6,121 bases of DNA from contig JAFGND010000015.1 in the NCBI GenBank assembly GCA_016927185.1, positions 1 through 6,121 of the forward strand, read 5' to 3'. Position 1 is the first letter of the stretch, and the number at the start of each line of letters is the position of its first letter. The notes below the pieces were generated by a model. The model was not told the origin of the DNA, ran no database searches, and was given only the letters and a program-made list of their open reading frames with translations. The stretch comes from Candidatus Coatesiibacteriota bacterium (GTDB taxonomy: Bacteria; JAFGND01). Made by a program: the position numbers and the translations under genes. Of the stretch, positions 1 to 6,046 are shown piece after piece.

Positions 1-2
1 GA

Positions 3-908
3 ATGAGTTCAACAATGAGTTCATATCAATTAAAGTTAAGCAGTTGGCTTTTAAAGTATGCACCTAAGATTAGTTTTAAAAAACAAGGTGATTGTTTTGA
101 ACAGAAATATTCCTTGTTATTTAAAATCTTTTTTCCCAATATAGAAAAGTTTTGGAGTAATAATATAATTCCTATTTCAGAAAGGATGAGTAATTTTGCT
201 AATCCAAATGTTGGAAATAGAGATGTAATAAGAAAAGATGTTAATCCTCTTTTAACTATAATAGCTGATTTACATTATTCTGTGTTCTTGAATCTAGTTT
301 ATGCTTATTATTATATATATAAGCACAGTCCTTCAAGACTAGAAGATTTCTATTATCATATTGCTTCAGCAATAGACGTGACTGAAAAATTTATTGCATG
401 GGTATATCTTTTAGACTGTAAAATTAGTAATAAAACATTTAGTTATTCAGATATAGCGGATGAAGGCAATATTAGAAATGGTGTTTTATATGATAATAAT
501 ACAACTTATAAAGAAGATAGAATTAAAGAATTATTTTGTTCCTATTTTCCGATTGATATGAATCCATTTAAGAATAGAACAAACATAGAATTTATATGTT
601 CTGTCTTAAATTATAGGCACATCTCGACCCATTCTTTACATATTGGAAAAATTCATATAGAACATGGATATCAATTAATACCAAAGAGAGAAGTAGTTAA
701 CAGATATAGACGTTTTTCAGAAATAAGAGAAGCAGCTAATAATAGTACATTATTAAATCGTGATTTCATTAGAATGGATACACAAATGAAAAATGATTTA
801 AAAGAGCTTCTAAGAATTTTGAATTTAATGTGGGAAAAGCCTTTGAGGGATTTCGAAGATTATTTCAAAACTGATAATGCTGAATTAATTAAGCTTTATA
901 ATTTTTAA
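3..908 (+). CDS. Hypothetical protein with HEPN-like R-x4-H motif
   Basis: A 301-aa ORF opens at the left edge. An in-frame ATG is at base 3 and another at base 15; no ribosome binding site can be seen, so the true start could lie outside the window. I do not recognise the family by name. The protein looks mostly helical and rich in aromatic residues. Near residues 200-232 it has a segment with R205-x4-H210 (in YRHISTH), followed by an IPK-x-n-RY stretch. An R-x4-6-H motif late in an all-helical protein is the signature of HEPN domains, many of which are ribonucleases in toxin-antitoxin, abortive-infection or other defence systems. That assignment is inference. The gene is extremely AT-rich (10 G+C in the 60 bases from 481) compared with the methylase gene (25 in the 60 bases from 1921), suggesting a separate origin. 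The next gene starts 24 nt downstream on the same strand, so the two are probably co-transcribed. Confidence 0.8.
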   Translation: MSSTMSSYQLKLSSWLLKYAPKISFKKQGDCFEQKYSLLFKIFFPNIEKFWSNNIIPISERMSNFANPNVGNRDVIRKDVNPLLTIIADLHYSVFLNLVYAYYYIYKHSPSRLEDFYYHIASAIDVTEKFIAWVYLLDCKISNKTFSYSDIADEGNIRNGVLYDNNTTYKEDRIKELFCSYFPIDMNPFKNRTNIEFICSVLNYRHISTHSLHIGKIHIEHGYQLIPKREVVNRYRRFSEIREAANNSTLLNRDFIRMDTQMKNDLKELLRILNLMWEKPLRDFEDYFKTDNAELIKLYNF

Positions 909-931
909 AACTTAGAAATGGAGGTTTATAT

Positions 932-1108
932 ATGATTATTCCTATTAATCCTGAAGACTTTGGTCTAACAAAAGAAGCATTTGATAATTTAAGCCAAGAA
1001 GAAAAAGACACACTTATAAGTGAAAAATTTGCATCAATTCAATATCCAAAATCAACTGCTGGAGCAACTTGTATTGTTGATGCTAGTGGTATAATTAATC
1101 AAAGTTAA
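932..1108 (+). CDS. Small hypothetical protein, 58 aa
   Basis: A short ORF begins MIIPINPEDFGL and ends GIINQS, stopping at TAA. The start is well supported: GGAGG at 920-924 lies 7 nt before the ATG. The acidic N-terminal half (residues 8-32, with LSQEEKDTL) looks helical. The C-terminal part is small and neutral, with one cysteine at residue 47. There is no signal peptide or membrane segment. It lies 23 nt after the HEPN-like gene and is followed 13 nt later by a strong terminator, so it is the last gene of that unit. Position and size would suit a small partner of the upstream protein (for example an antitoxin) or a short peptide product, but no motif supports either. I do not recognise a family. 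Confidence 0.7.
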   Translation: MIIPINPEDFGLTKEAFDNLSQEEKDTLISEKFASIQYPKSTAGATCIVDASGIINQS

Positions 1109-1121
1109 TATTTTCTTCTCT

Positions 1122-1156
1122 CAGCAAGGCTTTCGCCTTGCTGTTTCTTTTTTCTT
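1122..1156 (+). terminator. Rho-independent terminator
   Basis: A perfect 9-bp stem CAGCAAGGC / GCCTTGCTG (1122-1130 with 1135-1143) closes a TTTC loop and is followed at once by a T-rich tract (1144-1156). It sits 13 nt after the stop of the 58-aa gene and separates that unit from the restriction-modification genes. Confidence 0.92.
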
Positions 1157-1203
1157 GACCAGTTTGTTTCCTGTTTCATGCAAAGTTGACATTAACAAAA
1201 TTG

Positions 1204-1211
1204 AGAAGGAG
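1204..1211 (+). promoter_or_regulatory. Ribosome binding site that fixes the methylase start
   Basis: AGAAGGAG lies 6 nt upstream of the ATG at 1218. This selects that ATG over an upstream in-frame TTG at 1155, which lies in the tail of the preceding terminator and has no Shine-Dalgarno. A TTGACA at 1186-1191 and a TTGACC at 1155-1160 are possible -35 boxes, but I see no convincing -10 at the right distance for either. Confidence 0.85.
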
Positions 1212-1217
1212 CAAAAT

Positions 1218-3047
1218 ATGTCTGCTCAGACAGAAAATAAAAAGCAAACCGAATTGCTTGATAGAACCTTGTTTCTGGATGTAATAGAGAAAGGAAAGCA
1301 GGAAGGTTTGCTTTCTTTCAACGAAGACCGCTCAAAGATAATTTATCATTGCAAGAGGGATTATACAACAAGTTTCAAGAATCCAGAGGAAACAATAAGA
1401 GCTTATTATTACACGGAGCTTGTCTTGGATTATCAATATCCAAAGAAGAGAATTGATTTAGAGGTTCTTATTCCAAAGAGATTGCCTGAAGACAGAGCGG
1501 ATATAGTTGTCTATGAAGATGATGATTGCTTGAAACCGTATATTACTGTTGAAGCAAAAAGGGAAGGTATAACTGACGCTGAATTCAATCAGGCAATAGA
1601 ACAGGTCTTTGGAAATGCTGTTTCAATAGCTTCTGTATATGCTGTTGTTATTGCAGGATTTACAAAAAGGTCTTTCAAGTTGAAAGGTTTTCCTCCTCTG
1701 GAAAGAAAGAAGAACATAATAGCAGTTATTCCAAAGAAATATGAAAAGGAACAGAAATATACTTACATAAAAGGTGATGCATTTAATGACTTGAAAATAG
1801 TCAAGCAGGAAGACTTGAAGAATGCGCTAAAGAAATCGCATGACACAGTCTGGGAAGGTGGCAAGCGAGACCCTACATCAGCATTTGATGAGGTTTCAAA
1901 ACTGATTTTCTGCAAACTGAAAGACGAGAAAGATACAAAGAAAGGTGAACCTTACAAGTTCCAGATTGGTTCGCATGAGCTTGCTTCTGAAGTGTCTGAC
2001 AGGATAAGGAAGATATATGAGAAAGCAAGAGAAAGGGACGCAGAAGTTTTCAAGGAAAGTATTAATCTGGAAGACGAGATATTATTCAGTGTAGTAAATC
2101 ACATTCAGGAAATCAGTTTCAGCAAGACTGAACTGGACATAAAAGGTGAAGCATTCGAAGAATTCATGCAGGGATTTTTCAAAGGTCAGATGGGTCAGTT
2201 TTTTACTCCGAGAAAAGTGGTTGATTTCTGTGTCAATATGATGAGTCCTGACAAAGATGCTCTCATTCTTGATCCTGCTTGTGGCAGTGGTGGCTTCCTT
2301 CTTAATTGTCTGGAACATGTAAAAAAGAGGGTTGAACAGGATTACGAGGAAGAGGCATATAATCAATGGCATGAATTCGCAAAAAACAATCTCTTTGGTA
2401 TTGAAGTAAATGAGAAGATTGCTCGCGTTTGCAAAATGAACATGATTATACACGATGACGGACATACAAATATCATAAGCACAGATGCCCTAAAGGAAAT
2501 AGAAAACAAGGACAAGAATATCAAGGGAATAATTGACCTGAACAAGAAAATTGACAAGAATAGCTTTGATTTGATACTGACTAATCCGCCCTTTGGAGCA
2601 ACAATAAAAAGAAGCGAAAAGAGCTATTTAAATAATTATAACTTAGGCAAGAACAAGAAGAACCAGAAAACAGAAATCCTGTTTATTGAAAGAGTAATTG
2701 AGTTTGTCAAACCAGTAACTGGCAGGATTGCTATTGTATTACCTGACGGGATATTAACAAACTCATCTCTTCAATATGTAAGGGATTTCATTATGGAGAA
2801 ATGTCAGATACTTGCAATAGTATCTCTTCCTCAGACTGCATTTTCATATTATGGTGCAGGTGTAAAAGCTTCTCTTGTTTTCCTTCGTAAAAAAGGTGAC
2901 TATGAAATGCTGGAAGATTATCCTATTTTCATGGCAATAGCTGAAAAAATAGGATATGATGCAACAGGCAGGGAAATACCTGAAAATGATTTTTCAGAAA
3001 TTCTAAAAGCATACAAGAACTTCAAGGAGCATAAACACCCTTTTTAG
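1218..3047 (+). CDS. Nuclease-N6-adenine methyltransferase fusion (RM subunit)
   Basis: This 609-aa protein is expected to methylate adenine in a target DNA sequence and to cleave unmodified DNA, with recognition supplied by the specificity ORF just downstream. Residues about 50-160 match the HsdR N-terminal (HSDR_N) nuclease fold: a PEETIR helix, then D95 in RADIVVY and E112-x-K114 in VEAK, forming a PD-(D/E)xK-type active site. A helical linker (about 220-300) leads into an N6_Mtase domain: QFFTP at 327-331, the SAM-binding motif DPACGSGG at 352-359, FGIEVN at about 393-398, and catalytic NPPF at 456-459. All key residues look intact. There is no DEAD-box helicase or translocase, unlike Type I HsdR. 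One chain carrying nuclease and methylase with a separate S subunit is the arrangement of BcgI-like Type IIB enzymes. The gene ends in a candidate -1 frameshift site (see 3024-3092), so a second, longer product fused to the S protein is likely. It could instead be a Type I-like methylase with a vestigial nuclease domain. Confidence 0.93.
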   Translation: MSAQTENKKQTELLDRTLFLDVIEKGKQEGLLSFNEDRSKIIYHCKRDYTTSFKNPEETIRAYYYTELVLDYQYPKKRIDLEVLIPKRLPEDRADIVVYEDDDCLKPYITVEAKREGITDAEFNQAIEQVFGNAVSIASVYAVVIAGFTKRSFKLKGFPPLERKKNIIAVIPKKYEKEQKYTYIKGDAFNDLKIVKQEDLKNALKKSHDTVWEGGKRDPTSAFDEVSKLIFCKLKDEKDTKKGEPYKFQIGSHELASEVSDRIRKIYEKARERDAEVFKESINLEDEILFSVVNHIQEISFSKTELDIKGEAFEEFMQGFFKGQMGQFFTPRKVVDFCVNMMSPDKDALILDPACGSGGFLLNCLEHVKKRVEQDYEEEAYNQWHEFAKNNLFGIEVNEKIARVCKMNMIIHDDGHTNIISTDALKEIENKDKNIKGIIDLNKKIDKNSFDLILTNPPFGATIKRSEKSYLNNYNLGKNKKNQKTEILFIERVIEFVKPVTGRIAIVLPDGILTNSSLQYVRDFIMEKCQILAIVSLPQTAFSYYGAGVKASLVFLRKKGDYEMLEDYPIFMAIAEKIGYDATGREIPENDFSEILKAYKNFKEHKHPF

Positions 3048-3092
3048 TCCCCCCTGACTTGGAAGACAAGATTTTTATTACAAGGTCAGGGG
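3024..3092 (+). other. Candidate programmed -1 ribosomal frameshift signal
   Basis: Three elements are stacked at the junction of the RM and S frames. (1) AAGGAG at 3024-3029, with no usable start codon at initiating distance. (2) Eight nt later, the heptamer CCCTTTT at 3038-3044, read in frame as C CCT TTT and followed directly by the stop TAG. This is an exact X XXY YYZ slippery site. (3) After a 6-nt spacer, a stem CCCCTGAC (3051-3058) with GTCAGGGG (3085-3092), 8 bp with 6 G-C pairs, extended by 3 more pairs (3059-3061 with 3081-3083) across one bulged G, closing a 19-nt loop. Slipping back one base gives KHPF then LVPPDLEDKIF, entering the S frame. The layout parallels the E. coli dnaX signal (upstream Shine-Dalgarno, slippery heptamer, downstream hairpin). 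CCCTTTT is not among the best-studied bacterial sites, but both tRNAs could re-pair. An undercalled T6 run would also join the frames. Confidence 0.6.
3053..3070 (+). repeat. Linker repeat copy 1, P-[DE]-L-E-D-K
   Basis: Codons CCT GAC TTG GAA GAC AAG encode PDLEDK in the S frame. A second copy is at 3731-3748. The copy includes two codons upstream of the TTG at 3059, suggesting they are translated. Confidence 0.6.
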
Positions 3093-4426
3093 AAATAGAA
3101 GGTGCATTTAATCCATTAAGATATAAAAAGAAAATAAATTTTCCCAAAAGTGCTAAAATAAGAGATTTTGGATTAGTAATAAGTGAAACATTTATCCCAG
3201 CTAAATTATATCCTGATCAAATCTTTGATTGGTTAAGAATTGATAATGTTGAGATAGGTGGTTTTTTAAATGAAAATTCTATAATTACAGTCTTGGGAAA
3301 GGAAATCAGCAAAAGCACAGTTCAGTTAGCTTTAGAGGGAGATATACTTATAGCTAGACTAGGTCCATCTCTAGCTAATGAGAAAATATTGATAGCACCT
3401 AAAACAAAAAATACATTAGTAGTTTCAGGGGAATTTATTGTTTTTAGATCTTCTGGTTTGCAGCCAGAAGTTATTGTTAATATTCTGAAAACAAAAAAGT
3501 ATTTAAATTATGTTTTGTCAAAAGGAAGAGGAGCTACTCCCAGCAGATTTAGAATAGATAGAAATGATTTTTCTGAACTCAGTTTTCCTTTAATGGAAAA
3601 AGGTTGTTTCGATAAAATTTACATTCTTGTTAGAGAGATAAATAATAGATATATGTCTTTTATACAGCAAGCGGATTCCCTTCTTGCTTCTATTGACGAA
3701 TATGTCCTTTCAATGCTTGGCATAGAAATGCCAGAACTGGAAGACAAAAAGGTATTCACAGTATCATCAATAGAATGCAAAGGCAAAAGAATTGATCCGC
3801 ATTATCATAGTCCTAAATTCGAAGTAATAGAAAATAGTTTAAAAACAGGTTTATATAAACCTGTTATATTGGATATATTTATTACTAAAATACATTATGG
3901 GATTTCAATTGAAAATGAATATGTAAAAAAAGGAATACCTTTATTGAGAATTCTAAATTTGAAACCTAATGAGATAGATATAAGTGATGTAGTTTATTTA
4001 GATGAAAGTAAAAGGAAAGAAATCGGTTCAGGGTTCGTATATAAAGATGATTTATTAATCTCAAGAAGTGGTTCTATTGGAATTGTAGCAGTTGTTCCAA
4101 AAGAAGCAGATGGTTTTGCTTTTGGTTCTTTTATGATTAAACTTTGTCTAAATGATGATATAAACAAAAACTTTGTGACTATTTGGTTGAATAATAAAGT
4201 TTTACAGAATTTGATTTTCAGGGAAAAGATTGGTGCTATTCAAGGTAACATAACAATAGATACTATTAAAAATTTTCTTATTCCTCTCCCCCCTCCCCGC
4301 ATCCAAACCCAGATAGCTGACGAAGTAAAGAACCGAATGAACAAGGCAAAGGAATTGAAACAGGAAGCAAAGAAACTGCTGGAACAGGCAAAAGAGAAAA
4401 TAGAAGAAATGATTTTAGGAGAATAA
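3059..4426 (+). CDS. Specificity subunit with two target-recognition domains (S)
   Basis: The protein is 455 aa if it starts at TTG 3059, or residues 610-1069 of a fusion if made by frameshifting. It recognises the DNA target for the nuclease-methylase. It has the two-fold design of HsdS proteins. TRD1 (about 25-190) has GDILIARLG and ends GATPSRFRID...FPL. TRD2 (about 255-412) has DDLLISRSGSIG and ends GAIQGNITID...IPLPPP. Each half opens with an EDKxF segment (3-6 and 228-233) and closes with a helical spacer (about 190-222, and a Lys/Glu-rich coiled coil at 418-452). The start is doubtful: there is no Shine-Dalgarno near it, the TTG lies in a hairpin stem, and the next Met is residue 179. 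The frame is open back to 3035 and is -1 to the RM frame. The TRDs are much more AT-rich than the conserved central and C-terminal segments. Tandem stops TAA TAG end the gene. Confidence 0.9.
   Translation: MEDKIFITRSGEIEGAFNPLRYKKKINFPKSAKIRDFGLVISETFIPAKLYPDQIFDWLRIDNVEIGGFLNENSIITVLGKEISKSTVQLALEGDILIARLGPSLANEKILIAPKTKNTLVVSGEFIVFRSSGLQPEVIVNILKTKKYLNYVLSKGRGATPSRFRIDRNDFSELSFPLMEKGCFDKIYILVREINNRYMSFIQQADSLLASIDEYVLSMLGIEMPELEDKKVFTVSSIECKGKRIDPHYHSPKFEVIENSLKTGLYKPVILDIFITKIHYGISIENEYVKKGIPLLRILNLKPNEIDISDVVYLDESKRKEIGSGFVYKDDLLISRSGSIGIVAVVPKEADGFAFGSFMIKLCLNDDINKNFVTIWLNNKVLQNLIFREKIGAIQGNITIDTIKNFLIPLPPPRIQTQIADEVKNRMNKAKELKQEAKKLLEQAKEKIEEMILGE
3731..3748 (+). repeat. Linker repeat copy 2, P-[DE]-L-E-D-K
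   Basis: Codons CCA GAA CTG GAA GAC AAA (residues 225-230 of the S ORF) mark the start of the second half of the specificity protein. They match the copy at 3053-3070 before the first half. Confidence 0.6.
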
Positions 4427-4431
4427 TAGCT

Positions 4432-4641
4432 TTAATCACAGGTTAACTCCTGTGCTTTCTGCTCATACTGTTTCTGCATGGTTAAGGAATTTCTCTTGTT
4501 CAGGTATTCAGTAAGCTTGGTTATCTTTTCTTGCTGGTCTGCAATCTCTTCTTTGTTCATCTCTTCCCAGTGCGCTCTTACTCTTGCCCTCTCCTCATCA
4601 CTTCTTGTCTTTCCCAAATTTCCAATGTCAGTAGTTTTCAT
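4432..4641 (-). CDS. Small charged helical protein, 69 aa
   Basis: A minus-strand ORF begins MKTTDIGNLGKTRSDEER. From residue 14 on it is almost entirely charged or polar helix formers, with a heptad-like EEIADQQEKITKLTEYLNK segment (31-49) compatible with a short coiled coil. The composition is that of a genuine soluble protein, whereas the opposite-strand ORF over the same bases is a Phe/Ser/Leu-rich shadow. The gene converges on the specificity gene, with 5 nt between their stop codons. The Shine-Dalgarno before its ATG is weak (only AAAG about 4 nt upstream). W25 and the RSDEERARVRAHWEE stretch are distinctive, but I do not recognise the family. It could be a small accessory or regulator of the restriction-modification locus, or unrelated. 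Confidence 0.6.
   Translation of the reverse strand: MKTTDIGNLGKTRSDEERARVRAHWEEMNKEEIADQQEKITKLTEYLNKRNSLTMQKQYEQKAQELTCD
4437..4454. terminator. Weak hairpin between convergent genes
   Basis: CACAGG (4437-4442) pairs with CCTGTG (4449-4454) around a 6-nt loop, just past the S stop codon and inside the last codons of the minus-strand gene. No T-tract follows on either strand, so it is at best a weak bidirectional terminator. Confidence 0.25.
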
Positions 4642-4664
4642 GAGTCTTTGTTCTATTTTTTTTT

Positions 4665-4682
4665 GTCAAGTTTTTTCTTGAC
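4665..4682. repeat. Inverted repeat GTCAAG-T6-CTTGAC
   Basis: A perfect 6-bp inverted repeat surrounds six T residues, 23 nt upstream of the minus-strand gene's ATG. Each arm contains a TTGAC reading outward, so it resembles two back-to-back -35 boxes (TTGACA on minus, TTGACC on plus) or an operator. No good -10 is present at 16-18 nt on either side (a plus-strand TAATAT at 4699-4704 is only 15 nt away). The right part, TTTTTTCTTGACC (4671-4683), is repeated exactly at 1148-1160, upstream of the methylase gene. Confidence 0.35.
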
Positions 4683-4782
4683 CTTAATCCTTTCTGATTA
4701 ATATGCATCTTGATAATTTCATCTATCTTTTTTCTTTAGTTTGCTTGATAATAATCTGTTTGTAACTATTTTCAGAAAAGTC

Positions 4783-4810
4783 TTGACAGAATAAAAAACT
4801 TATGTACTCT
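4783..4810 (+). promoter_or_regulatory. Probable promoter of the lipoprotein operon
   Basis: TTGACA (4783-4788) is a consensus -35 box. A 16-nt spacer leads to TACTCT (4805-4810), a poor -10 match. The start codon is 38 nt further on, preceded by a clear Shine-Dalgarno. No other gene lies between this and the lipoprotein gene. The -35 is convincing; the -10 is not. Confidence 0.45.
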
Positions 4811-4847
4811 CAGGAATTAGTTGTTCACTAAAAAAAGGGAGGTCATT

Positions 4848-5438
4848 ATGACAAGAAAGAGTGAAAAAAGCGCATGGGAAGCGCATGGGAGAGTAATAAT
4901 TGCTCTCCTTACTTGTTTTCTGTTTCTCTTTTTCTTCAGTTGTCAGGATGTATCCAATCCAACATCTGTTTCAGATGTATCCAAAACAAAGTTTGAAAAA
5001 TATCAAGCATTAGCTAAAAAGCTTGATATCCCTGAAGATTTGTTAAAGCAATATTTTGAACAGCAGGAAAATAACTTTGTAGGAGATGGTCCACCTTATA
5101 CAACAGAATGTTGGGGTGTTACAGGTTCTATAAGTATTGATGGTGGTGGCACTGTTCCTAAATATACAATGGTTTATATTAAAGGAAAGATGCCATATTA
5201 TTTTTTTTTTTCTGGATGGGATTCACTTTCTTTGAATAATTCTTATAAAATAGGTTTAAAATGGAAAATTGGAGATCCTCCTGATGGTTGGACAGATCTT
5301 CCAGCTGGGACTTATAAAGTTTGTGCTTTTCTTGAATATAGTGGTAGTTTCTGGTATGGGGAAAGTAGTAATTTTGGCTGGATACCCAGTGCAAATGCTG
5401 ATGTTACTGGTGTAACTGTAACAGTCTATGAAGAATAA
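4848..5438 (+). CDS. Putative secreted lipoprotein, paralog 1
   Basis: This 196-aa protein begins at the ATG preceded by AAGGGAGG (4835-4842). A TTG 27 nt upstream is in frame but has no such site. The N-terminus has basic residues, a hydrophobic stretch (16-30) and FFFSC ending at Cys32. The lipobox is relaxed, with Phe where Leu is usual, so lipid anchoring is likely rather than certain. A short acidic/helical region (46-75) follows. Then comes a domain of about 110 residues rich in Gly, Trp and Tyr, probably beta-sandwich: CWGVTGSISIDG (88-99), LKWKIGDPPDGW (137-148), GTYKVCAFLEY (154-164) and YGESSNFGW (170-178). The domain recurs in the next gene, so this is a tandem duplication. The next Shine-Dalgarno overlaps this gene's stop, showing tight coupling. 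I do not recognise the family. An extracellular binding or surface role is a guess from location and fold only. Confidence 0.88.
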   Translation: MTRKSEKSAWEAHGRVIIALLTCFLFLFFFSCQDVSNPTSVSDVSKTKFEKYQALAKKLDIPEDLLKQYFEQQENNFVGDGPPYTTECWGVTGSISIDGGGTVPKYTMVYIKGKMPYYFFFSGWDSLSLNNSYKIGLKWKIGDPPDGWTDLPAGTYKVCAFLEYSGSFWYGESSNFGWIPSANADVTGVTVTVYEE

Positions 5439-5448
5439 GGAGGGGAAA

Positions 5449-6003
5449 ATGAAAAATAAAAGCAATGCTCAAAAAACGATTCTAATTTTAATATTGGTTT
5501 TTTCAGTTTTTTTATTGAATTGTTCTGATATTCAAGGTCCATCAGAGAATGAAAAAAAATCAAATACTTCTCAATCTGACTATTTCCAGTTTATTCCAAA
5601 CACTTCTTCAAGTGGCTATAACCAGCTAATTCCTAATTTAGGAACGAAACCTCCATTTTGCTGAGACGGTATAGGAGTTGTTGGTGTCGTGTACATCAAT
5701 GTTGATGGTGATACAATTGAAGCTCCCAATAAAACAAGAATATGGATTGAATATCATTCTAATTATTGGGGAATGGTTAATTGGACAGGTTCTGGCTCTC
5801 CTGGTTGGTATGAGATTTTACTAAAATGGACAAATGGTAGTCCTCCTGATGATTGGCCTGGAACTCTGACAAATGGTAACTATTATGTTTGCGGATTTTG
5901 TGAGTATGATGGTATTAAATATTATGGAGAAAGCTCTGTTTTCAGTTGGAATTCTGCACAAACAGATCCAGATACAGTCGATCTTACTCTTAATGAGATG
6001 TAA
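5449..6003 (+). pseudogene. Putative lipoprotein, paralog 2, interrupted by in-frame TGA
   Basis: The start ATG follows AGGAGGGG (5438-5445), better placed than an in-frame ATG at 5428 inside the previous gene. The 71-aa first part has a signal peptide with lipobox LLNC (Cys25), then a Ser/Asn/Gln-rich linker with a small repeat (YFQFIPN / YNQLIPN), and stops at TGA 5662-5664. The same frame then runs open to the TAA at 6001-6003. Its sequence matches paralog 1 throughout: GVVGVVYINVDG with GVTGSISIDG, LKWTNGSPPDDW with LKWKIGDPPDGW, YYVCGFCEYDG with YKVCAFLEYSG, and YGESSVFSW with YGESSNFGW. The TGA directly follows a Cys, as Trp89 does in paralog 1 (CW against C-stop), so a TGG-to-TGA change is a plausible origin. 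A GTG at 5689 with AGGAG 11 nt upstream could restart translation, but the product would lack a signal peptide. Nonsense mutation, readthrough or a sequencing error all fit. Confidence 0.75.
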
Positions 6004-6046
6004 AAGATACTTATATCCATATGTTGCATAAAGTAGGAGGTTAAAA

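Noticed and set aside
1155-1217. TTG at 1155 as the methylase start (21 extra residues)
   Set aside because: It lies in the T-tract of the upstream terminator with no Shine-Dalgarno, while the ATG at 1218 has AGAAGGAG at ideal spacing.
2082-2557. Two minus-strand ORFs inside the methylase gene
   Set aside because: They are antisense shadows of a well-conserved N6_Mtase coding region and have no plausible protein features.
4478-4681. Plus-strand 67-aa ORF
   Set aside because: It is the Phe/Ser/Leu-rich complement of the charged minus-strand gene and has no ribosome binding site.
4671-4704. Plus-strand promoter TTGACC-N15-TAATAT
   Set aside because: The spacer is too short and it is about 145 nt from the next gene; the TTGACA at 4783 is the better candidate.
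5662-5707. TGA as selenocysteine with a downstream SECIS
   Set aside because: The only hairpin seen (CATCA/TGATG at 5694-5707) is weak and about 30 nt away, not the expected bacterial SECIS placement, and the residue context (Cys-stop-Asp) is not a known selenoprotein motif.
5449-6003. UGA=Trp genetic code
   Set aside because: Genes in the window encode Trp with TGG, and the long ORFs contain no other in-frame TGA, which would be frequent at this GC under that code.
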